A stretch of 11,004 nucleotides of DNA from Chloroflexota bacterium (lineage in GTDB: Bacteria; Chloroflexota; Anaerolineae; B4-G1): contig JAAEPW010000091.1 in assembly GCA_024232355.1 (NCBI GenBank), positions 1-11,004 on the forward strand, in the 5' to 3' direction. The notes under the pieces were generated by a model. It was given only the letters and a program-made list of their open reading frames with translations, made no database searches and was not told the DNA's origin. The translations under genes were made by a program, and so were the position numbers. Each line of letters starts with the position of its first letter. The first letter of the stretch is position 1. Positions 1-4,740 of this stretch are shown piece by piece.

Positions 1-52
1 CTTTTTCCTTCACTTCTTGCTCGAAATTCTGTAAAATTGTCTCCACCATCAT
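1..52 (-). CDS. Start of an unidentified gene running off the left edge
   Basis: Only the first 17 codons are present, reading MMVETILQNFEQEVKEK, with no stop before the window edge. An AGGAG ribosome site lies at 56-60. It is 3 bases from the ATG at 52-50 and 6 bases from the second ATG at 49-47, so the second ATG has the more usual spacing and may be the true start. The peptide is hydrophilic, looks helical, and has no signal peptide. The gene is divergent from the PAP2 fragment that begins about 40 bases away. Too little is visible to name a family. That it is a gene start rests on the ribosome site plus the open frame. Confidence 0.45.
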   Translation of the reverse strand, partial: MMVETILQNFEQEVKEK

Positions 53-91
53 TCTCTCCTTTGTTTTTTCTGAACGCCTCTCAACCTATCC

Positions 92-337
92 GTGGAGAAA
101 ATGACACAATTTTGCTCTTTTGTCAAATGTCATATTTTGGAATTGCACCCTGGTCATACCGCCTTTGGTTTCTTTGTTCTTCCAGTCGTGCTGCTGTTTC
201 GAAAGAACAAGGTGCATTACACCATCGCTTGGGTGTTGGTGATGCTCTGGGGCACTGTCGCTGCGTTCAGCCAGGTTGCCATCGGCGCACATTTCCCCTC
301 GGACGTGCTTTTCGGCGCCGGTGAAACGATACTCTAG
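92..337 (+). pseudogene. PAP2-superfamily phosphatase, fragment truncated at both ends
   Basis: The 81-codon frame opens with GTG at 92 (ATG at 101). It carries two of the three PAP2 signatures: HPGHTAFGFF around residues 19-28 (normally PSGH) and SQVAIGAHFPSDVLFGAG around residues 60-77 (normally SRxxxGxHxxxDV). Family members are membrane phosphatases acting on lipid phosphates such as undecaprenyl diphosphate or phosphatidic acid. The upstream part carrying the KxxxxxxRP motif is missing, with an in-frame TGA at 71. The frame stops right after the third motif, where another membrane helix is expected. The usual arginine of the third motif is a glutamine (codon CAG). One hydrophobic segment remains between the motifs. 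I read it as a dead internal/C-terminal fragment; family assignment is good, function is improbable. Confidence 0.65.
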
Positions 338-770
338 TTTTGGATATTAACAAAGCTGATCCTGAAGGAAGAAGCTTGATCCAATGACAGTAGAATTCCA
401 CAACGTGAACACGGTAAGTTTATCAGGTGGATACTTGCCAATCCTGCCTTGGAACCTTCCAACTCTACCCCAAACTCCCCGAAATCTAGCAATGAAAGAG
501 AGTCAGACGGTTGTGTATGGGCGCATCGTCCGCGTAGGTAGGTATGAAGCGGTGGGATGCAGAGTATCCTAGTACATCTCGGCGTAAATCCCTCGATAGT
601 TTCTTTTCACTGGCTACCCCAAAATGCGGGAGAAAATAGACGAAACCGCCGCTTTGGTCCGTATCTGGGGATACTTGCACTAGATTGTCGCAACGTCAAA
701 TCTCGAATGACTTCCGCCGTACCGTACTAGCATCCCAACGCAAACAAGTCCCCCTACCACACATACCAAG

Positions 771-848
771 CACCCCGCACCCACCACAGCAAACCAAAGC
801 TCCATCCCCAGGCACGTCTCCCCGAAAGTCACAGCAGCCCCATCCCCC
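771..848 (+). repeat. C-rich dispersed repeat, copy 1
   Basis: A 22-base stretch at 778-799 (CACCCACCACAGCAAACCAA plus AG) occurs exactly again at 3375-3396. The resemblance continues downstream in diverged form: a CCGAAAG followed by CACA and C-runs appears in both places. Both copies lie in debris regions flanking the MFS/chromate operon and have the same orientation. The element's nature is unknown. It may be a miniature repeat or remains of a low-complexity gene family. Confidence 0.55.
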
Positions 849-868
849 ACCGTCAACTCCCCCACCCC
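838..868 (-). other. Candidate G-quadruplex on the minus strand
   Basis: On the plus strand there are C-runs at 838-841, 844-848, 859-863 and 865-868. The minus strand therefore has four G-tracts of at least four, with loops of 1, 10 and 2 bases. This matches the usual intramolecular G-quadruplex pattern. Folding and any role are inference. The second repeat copy near 3410-3448 also has long G-tracts on the same strand. Confidence 0.4.
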
Positions 869-1052
869 GCACTCCACCGCCTCCGGCCCAAGGGAACAAG
901 CCAATGTACCACCTGGGCAAACCAGGGGAGACAGCAAGGGAGCGGACTGGGGTGCGTTGGCGGCGGCGGTAATGGAGCAGGGTGATAGATCCTGTGGCAA
1001 TCTGTGGACAAAGCACACCAATACCCTCCCACCATCATCACGTCCTTGGTGA

Positions 1053-1298
1053 GGTTTCGCCAAGTTGCAGAGCAGGAAATCACTGCTATACTTATGGCGA
1101 TCCCAGAATGGGGTTTGTCCGGTCTGTGGGAATAAGATCAGCGAGGAAATTGGATGGGATAACCATCACATCGAGTGACGAGTCCACGGTGGCTCCGACA
1201 CGATGGACAATCGAGTCTTGCAGTATCCCGCCTGTCATTGCCAGACACACAGCCTTGGTCGATCTATTTATCGCCGTGCCCTACCAAGGTGTTCGTAG
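1053..1298 (+). pseudogene. ltrA: Group II intron reverse transcriptase/maturase, HNH C-terminal remnant
   Basis: One frame reads FAKLQSRKSLLYLWRSQNGV, then CPVCGNKISEEIGWDNHHIE, then a TGA at 1176-1178, then RVHGGSDTMDNRVLQYPACH and CQTHSLGRS, ending at TAG 1296-1298. Two CxxC-type cysteine pairs, the HH pair and the GGSDT...NRVL...CH pattern are the HNH endonuclease tail of group II intron-encoded proteins (LtrA type). Intact members read HHIxWR at the stop position, so a TGG tryptophan probably became TGA. The reverse transcriptase and maturase domains are absent; an in-frame TGA at 1050-1052 closes the frame upstream. A domain V structure follows directly, as expected for the intron 3' end. 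Family recognition is strong; the protein is non-functional as it stands. Confidence 0.8.
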
Positions 1299-1304
1299 CG
1301 GATT

Positions 1305-1339
1305 GAGCTACCGTGCGGTGAAAGGCACATGCGGGGTTC
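1305..1339 (+). ncRNA. Group II intron domain V (remnant)
   Basis: The sequence begins GAGC (with the catalytic AGC triad) and ends GGTTC, as in domain V. GUGC at 1313-1316 pairs with GCAC at 1325-1328 around a GGUGAAAG loop with a GAAA core. AU at 1329-1330 sits at the usual two-base bulge. In the lower stem G-C, A-U, G-U, C-G and U-G pairs form, but the A1310 and C1312 positions are mismatched, fitting decay. It sits seven bases after the reading-frame remnant, the normal order for group IIC introns. A following hairpin (GTGGTG 1351-1356 with CACCAC 1363-1368) may be domain VI, and the intron would then end near CTAC at 1377-1380. Confidence 0.7.
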
Positions 1340-1444
1340 TTAGCGGGGGAGTGGTGCCCCCTCACCACCCAACCTGCTACTCGTGGCACCAAGGTCTGTA
1401 GTCAAAGGGAAAGATGGGCTTCTCCATCGGTGATCACTCAAGTT

Positions 1445-1472
1445 TTGCACCAGTGCTATTCGAGCCTATCAG
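1445..1472 (+). promoter_or_regulatory. Weak sigma-70-like promoter candidate for the MFS/chromate operon
   Basis: TTGCAC (1445-1450) and TATCAG (1467-1472) are separated by 16 bases. This would place the transcript start about 27 bases before the ATG at 1506. The -10 box matches only four of six consensus bases, and no repeat typical of a repressor site is evident. Confidence 0.2.
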
Positions 1473-1505
1473 GAGTATGGACTGGGCGCTGAACAGGCAT
1501 CAAGT

Positions 1506-2783
1506 ATGAAAAGATATCGGTCGATAGTTGATTTCTTGGGTCTAAAGAAGAATATGTTTGCCCTGCTCGCTATGGTTGTCCTAGTGGGGTTAGGCGAAAG
1601 GATGGCCGAACGCTTTCTACCCCTTTACCTGGTTGCATTGGGGGGCGGCGCGTTTTCGATAGGATTGTTGAATGGTCTAGACAACCTGCTCAGCGCGCTC
1701 TATTCCTATCCTGGCGGCTATGCCAGCGACCGGCTGGGCTACAAACGAGCTCTGATCCTGTTCAACCTGATAGCCATGCTGGGCTATCTGATTGTCATTA
1801 TCTTTCCTTCCTGGCAGACAGTAATCATCGGCGCGGTCTTTTTTCTGTCGTGGACGGCCGTCTCGTTGCCAGCGACGATGGACATGGTAGCCAGTGTCCT
1901 GCCCAAGGACAAACGGACGATGGGCGTTTCGATGCACTCTCTGGTGCGCCGGATTCCGATGGCTTTGGGGCCAGTGTTGGGTGGGGCGATGATCGGCCTT
2001 TTTGGAGAAAAGAGTGGGGTGCGTTTAGCATTTGTGGCAGCCCTGATTCTGGGCGGTGTGTCGCTGGTACTGCAACAAGTGATGATCGAGGATGATGAGA
2101 AGCGAGTGAGCAGGGCAGAGGGGAACCCGGTGCGGGCGTTGAGATTGGTGAGTCCAGCGTTGCGCAACTTGCTGGTATCGGACATTCTGGTTCGCTTTTG
2201 TGAGCAAATCCCGTATGCTTTCGTGGTGGTCTGGTGCGTCAAGCTCAACGGTATCACACCTCTGCAATTTGGTGTGTTGACGACCGTCGAGATGGTGACA
2301 GCGATGGCGATCTACATCCCGGTGGCGTACCTGGCCGACAAGAGTACCAAGAAACCCTTTGTTGTCGCTACATTTGGCTTCTTCACCCTTTTCCCGCTGG
2401 TATTGCTCTTTTCCCACTCCTTTTGGCTCATGATGGTGGCCTTTGTCATTCGTGGAATGAAAGAGTTCGGCGAGCCGACGCGCAAGGCATTGATCATGGA
2501 CCTGGCACCGGAAGGAAAGAAGGCGAGCACGTTTGGAGTGTATTACTTGCTTCGAGATATCGTGGTCTCGATGGCGGCTTTTGGCGGGGCGTTGCTGTGG
2601 GACGCCTCGACAATCACCAAGTTATTCGATGCACTCGGCGCGGGACACAATCTGTTGCCCTGGATCGAGTCGGTCACAGCGCCAGCAACCAACTTTTTGA
2701 TGGCGTTCGGCTTTGGGATATTGGGAACGTTGTACTTTGCCCTGTTTGGCAAAGACTTGAAATCAGTCGAGTTTGATCTTTGA
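1506..2783 (+). CDS. Major facilitator superfamily transporter, 12 TM
   Basis: The 425-residue protein has about 12 hydrophobic segments in two halves (roughly residues 16-36, 47-67, 83-101, 105-127, 150-168, 173-192, then 222-246, 256-276, 285-305, 306-325, 345-367, 396-417). The hallmark motif A is GGYASDRLGYKRALI at 70-84, in the loop between helices 2 and 3. A degenerate motif A, AYLADKSTKKPFV, is at 274-286 in the second half. Length and layout match secondary transporters of the inner membrane; the substrate cannot be read from sequence. The chromate-resistance gene starts 13 bases later with its own ribosome site, so they are probably co-transcribed and the transporter may export chromate or a related oxyanion (inference). 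ATG 1506 has only a weak upstream ribosome site (around ACAGG); an in-frame ATG at 1554 is the alternative, but would cut into the first helix. Confidence 0.9.
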   Translation: MKRYRSIVDFLGLKKNMFALLAMVVLVGLGERMAERFLPLYLVALGGGAFSIGLLNGLDNLLSALYSYPGGYASDRLGYKRALILFNLIAMLGYLIVIIFPSWQTVIIGAVFFLSWTAVSLPATMDMVASVLPKDKRTMGVSMHSLVRRIPMALGPVLGGAMIGLFGEKSGVRLAFVAALILGGVSLVLQQVMIEDDEKRVSRAEGNPVRALRLVSPALRNLLVSDILVRFCEQIPYAFVVVWCVKLNGITPLQFGVLTTVEMVTAMAIYIPVAYLADKSTKKPFVVATFGFFTLFPLVLLFSHSFWLMMVAFVIRGMKEFGEPTRKALIMDLAPEGKKASTFGVYYLLRDIVVSMAAFGGALLWDASTITKLFDALGAGHNLLPWIESVTAPATNFLMAFGFGILGTLYFALFGKDLKSVEFDL

Positions 2784-2796
2784 TAAGGAGAAAGAT

Positions 2797-3231
2797 ATGA
2801 AGTGGGTAACTCGTTCGCATGTGCATGTAGATCGTATCGCCTGTCCGTGGCTTATCAGCCGTTTTGTGGACTCGGACGCCGAGTTCTTGTTCGTGCCCAA
2901 GAGCCGGATAGAGCAGGTGGTTGAGGAAACTGGGGCGACTCCGTTTGATGCACCGGGGGTCGAATTGGGTCATCACGATGGCAAGTGCTCGTTCGAAACC
3001 ATCATTAAGCACTTTGGGCTAACTGACAAGCCCCTGTTGCGACTGGCAAAGATCGTCCACAGTGCCGATGTGAGGGCAGATCGTGACGCAGACCCTGTAG
3101 CAGCGGGGTTAGAGGCAATCGCGGTTGGCTATAGCCTGCGTTTCCCCGACGACTTGGAGAACCTGGAGCGGCAGTTCGACGTCTATGACGCGCTGTACGC
3201 CTGGTGCCGTTTGCAGGTGTCAAAAGAGTAG
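2797..3231 (+). CDS. Chromate resistance protein, ChrB C-terminal domain family
   Basis: The 144-residue protein matches the ChrB C-terminal/Chrome_Resist family from start to end. MKWVTRSHVHVDRIACPWLI (1-20), EFLFVP (29-34), LGHHDGKCSFE (57-67), and DPVAAGLEAIAVG (99-111) are the conserved blocks. The histidine/aspartate cluster near the N terminus, Cys16 and Cys64 are candidate metal or oxyanion ligands (inference). It is soluble and lacks a signal peptide. It stands alone, without the N-terminal ChrB regulatory half. The ATG at 2797 was chosen because AAGGAG lies 6 bases upstream (2785-2790) and the family starts MKWVTR; a TTG 24 bases earlier in frame is unlikely. It lies 13 bases after the MFS transporter, in the place a ChrA chromate transporter often takes. 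In related systems the domain is needed for full chromate resistance, but its chemistry is not settled. Confidence 0.88.
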   Translation: MKWVTRSHVHVDRIACPWLISRFVDSDAEFLFVPKSRIEQVVEETGATPFDAPGVELGHHDGKCSFETIIKHFGLTDKPLLRLAKIVHSADVRADRDADPVAAGLEAIAVGYSLRFPDDLENLERQFDVYDALYAWCRLQVSKE

Positions 3232-3281
3232 TAGCTACACTTCTCGTTGCTAACCAGAAACGTAGCCGTACAAGTTATGGT

Positions 3282-3307
3282 CAGTGAGGGAGATGCCTCC
3301 CTCACTG
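3282..3307 (+). terminator. Hairpin after the MFS/chromate operon
   Basis: CAGTGAGGGA (3282-3291) pairs perfectly with TCCCTCACTG (3298-3307) around a 6-base loop, about 50 bases after the last stop codon. No T-run follows, so it is not a classical intrinsic terminator. It may act as a U-less terminator or as a 3'-end stabiliser. Confidence 0.45.
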
Positions 3308-3365
3308 GCACTCCCGAACCGTAGATCATTGTTGCACCTTTGAACACCTCCAAACATCTCCGGCG

Positions 3366-3448
3366 GGAGATTCCCACCCACCACAGCAAACCAAAGATCC
3401 CTCCAGACCCGCACCCCACCGAAAGACACATCACCCCCACCCCCCCCC
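3366..3448 (+). repeat. C-rich dispersed repeat, copy 2
   Basis: This contains the exact second copy (3375-3396) of the 22-base stretch at 778-799, followed by related sequence with CCGAAAG, CACA and C-runs. It ends in an uninterrupted nine-C run (3440-3448). The minus strand shows G-tracts able to form a quadruplex. Confidence 0.55.
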
Positions 3449-3621
3449 TATGTGCTAATATATATGAGACAACTCGTCCAAATAAATTAAGGAGCAATAG
3501 AGAAAAAGGCACTGGTTCAGTTGAATGGGATTTTGATGAAAGGTACTCAAGCGACACCAAAATATCCTCAAAAGAGTATCTCAATCAACTAAAACGGCCT
3601 GTTCAAAGAGGCAAGAGCTAG
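3449..3621 (+). other. AT-rich open stretch, possible gene 3' fragment
   Basis: A frame without an obvious start reads on through ANIYETTRPNKLRS and VEWDFDERYSSD to LNQLKRPVQRGKS and stops at TAG 3619-3621. Its base composition is clearly more AT-rich than its neighbours, and the amino-acid content is protein-like, charged and soluble. It follows directly on the C-rich repeat. I do not recognise a family. It could be the 3' remnant of a horizontally acquired gene, or chance. Confidence 0.25.
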
Positions 3622-3670
3622 ATTTTGCCCAGCATTGGGGAAATCCCACCCAACTAAACCAGTGCCATCA

Positions 3671-3723
3671 TTGGCGAAAAAGTACAAATCGGGTATGGTC
3701 AGGTCTGACAAGTGATTCGCCAA
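3671..3723. repeat. Nested inverted repeat
   Basis: TTGGCGAA (3671-3678) is the exact inverse of TTCGCCAA (3716-3723). Inside lies a second inverted pair, GTCAG (3698-3702) and CTGAC (3705-3709). It begins five bases beyond the stop of the minus-strand fragment at 3728-3940, so it may be the remains of that gene's 3' hairpin. No T-run is seen. Confidence 0.35.
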
Positions 3724-3727
3724 CCGT

Positions 3728-3940
3728 TCATACTAGACCACGCAACGCCGCGCCGTCCGCGGGGTCAATTGCCTCCGCTACCACCGTCCAGACCTCTCGA
3801 TGCACGACCTCCTGGCCCGGGTAAAAGGTGGTCAATGGGCTGAGGGTCGGTACTGACACCAGTATCTTTTCTCCAAAGACTGGATAGATTGCACGCGCCA
3901 GACGCAGGTTGTCTGGTGCTAGTTTCCGCTCCCTATCATC
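3728..3940 (-). pseudogene. Start-less 70-codon gene fragment, unrecognised
   Basis: The frame is open from just after a TAA at 3943-3941 to a TGA at 3730-3728. It has no ATG, and the GTG inside has no ribosome site. The peptide (for example PDNLRLARAIYPVFGEKI, then TTFYPGQEVVHREVWTVVAE, then IDPADGAALRGLV at the end) looks like a real globular C terminus: mixed hydrophobic and charged residues and G/C-ending codons. I could not assign a family. I read it as the 3' remnant of a lost minus-strand gene. Confidence 0.35.
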
Positions 3941-3994
3941 TTAAACGTATCTTCTCAATCGACCTCCAACTGCCTGGATTGAGGTGATAACTTC

Positions 3995-4222
3995 TTGCCC
4001 GAACAGCACTACCCGCCCTTTCTCTACTTTCGATATGCTCCAAAACGAGTGATTCTACTTCCACTTTTGTCGGCACCCAAACGGATGTTCTTTTCGGCCA
4101 GCACAACGGCCACCATCACCGTCAGTGACGACGCACTGAGTGCCTACAAAACCTTTGTGCTGACGGCTGGGCCTATGGCAGATTCTTACATCTTTTTGCC
4201 ACTGGTGCTGCGGAACAGCTAG
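3995..4222 (+). pseudogene. 3' remnant of a secreted surface-protein gene with LPLVL tail
   Basis: The frame is open after TGA 3980-3982 and ends at TAG 4220-4222. The last 40 residues look like a threonine/valine-rich beta domain (TTATITVSDDALSAYKTFVL). They finish with ADSYIFLPLVLRNS, almost the same tail as YSIYLPLVLKR at the end of the large minus-strand protein in this window. Such tails occur on many secreted Chloroflexota proteins. No signal peptide or credible start exists upstream, so only the C-terminal end survives. A strong hairpin follows 33 bases after the stop, in the place of the lost gene's terminator. Confidence 0.5.
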
Positions 4223-4255
4223 TTTGTGAAACCAAAAGGGTTTCAGTAAACACCA

Positions 4256-4286
4256 AGCCCCCTGGTCTTGAATAGGCCAGGGGGCT
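4256..4286 (+). terminator. Strong GC hairpin after the LPLVL-tail fragment
   Basis: AGCCCCCTGGTC (4256-4267) pairs with GGCCAGGGGGCT (4275-4286), 12 base pairs including one G-U, around a 7-base loop. It lies 33 bases past the plus-strand stop at 4222 and about 160 bases past the minus-strand stop at 4448, so it could serve either side. Neither strand has a following T-run. Confidence 0.5.
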
Positions 4287-4447
4287 ATCACCTCAATAAT
4301 CCGAGTTTGGCAGACGAGAAACCTAGTTTCTCATCCATCAACCATAAAGTGCCGGGTCTGGTGTTCTTGTTGCACTTTGATCAGGTCCTTTAGCACCGGA
4401 CATCCAGGCAAACTTACCCCAACAAGAAACTCACCCATCGACCAAGC

Positions 4448-4738
4448 CTAATTCCCAAACAAAAAATCCGTGTTTGGAACCTCCGGCATTGCAACAGGCT
4501 CCGAGTACAAATACGCGCCCGGCGGATACACCATATCGCCTAACATCTCGACACGCAGCGCCATCAACTGCGCCCGCTGCTCGTCGCTCAACGATTGGTC
4601 GAGTTGCGCAAAGCTAGTCGCAAAGTTGTACACAATCGCGCCATCCAGTTCGCCGTATTCCTCCATCAAGTTCAGCACGGCGGCGATGTCGAGCTTTTCC
4701 TGCGTCAATCCCCGGCCAAACACGAACCGCCCTTGCCC
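4448..4738 (-). pseudogene. Truncated copy of the repeat-lipoprotein 3' end
   Basis: The last 76 residues, from VLNLMEEYGELDGAIVYNF to PNTDFLFGN, differ from the C terminus of the 523-residue lipoprotein (gene at 7949-9520) at only three positions by hand count. Upstream of that block the match drops abruptly: RFVFGRGLTQEKLDIAA here against RRFMAAESPDSAT there, although the spacing fits. The frame is open only back to 4738, just beyond the stop of the large FGE/sulfotransferase gene (4741-4743). GTG 4723 is the sole plausible start and has no good ribosome site. I read it as a 5'-truncated paralog whose end was duplicated or homogenised recently. Low-level expression by coupling to the upstream gene cannot be excluded. 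Confidence 0.75.
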
Positions 4739-4740
4739 TT

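Larger units (their letters stand above)
338..1050. other. Stretch without a recognisable gene
   Basis: Short open frames exist on both strands (for example 384-572 on plus and 680-1063 on minus), but none has a convincing ribosome site together with a protein-like composition or known motif. The section 685-900 is strongly C-rich on the plus strand. It holds a dispersed repeat and a G-quadruplex candidate listed separately. I see no RNA gene here. It reads as decayed intergenic sequence, possibly including lost 5' parts of the group II intron that follows. Confidence 0.5.
1053..1380 (+). mobile_element. 3' remnant of a group II (probably IIC) intron
   Basis: This joins the HNH tail, domain V and a possible domain VI. 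Only the 3' portion survives: no 5' GUGYG end, ribozyme domains I-IV or reverse transcriptase domain could be identified upstream. The IIC assignment comes from the style of the encoded HNH tail and the short domain V, and is inferred. Group IIC introns usually insert after terminator hairpins, but the original insertion context cannot be recovered. The exact 3' boundary is uncertain by some bases. Confidence 0.65.

Noticed and set aside
384..572. Plus-strand frame starting MTVEFHNVNTVSLSGG
   Set aside because: It resembles the start of an ABC-transporter ATPase only superficially; no Walker A follows, and it has no ribosome site.
680..1063. Gly/Val-rich hydrophobic minus-strand frame
   Set aside because: Its hydrophobicity comes from the C-rich plus strand. 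No ribosome site or family motif was found, and the C-terminal half lies in the dispersed repeat.
1176..1178. TGA read as tryptophan (recoding) in the intron protein
   Set aside because: The rest of the protein is missing, and the intact genes in the window use TGG for tryptophan and TGA as stop (1506-2783 ends in TGA).
1434..1505. Open extension upstream of the MFS start (AIRAYQEYGLGAEQASS)
   Set aside because: It is in frame with the transporter but contains no ATG, GTG or TTG, and the family starts near the chosen methionine. It may be the tail of a lost gene, but evidence is too thin.
4346..4378. Inverted repeat AAAGTGC/GCACTTT between the two gene remnants
   Set aside because: Only seven base pairs with a 19-base loop; not distinguishable from chance, and I assign no role.
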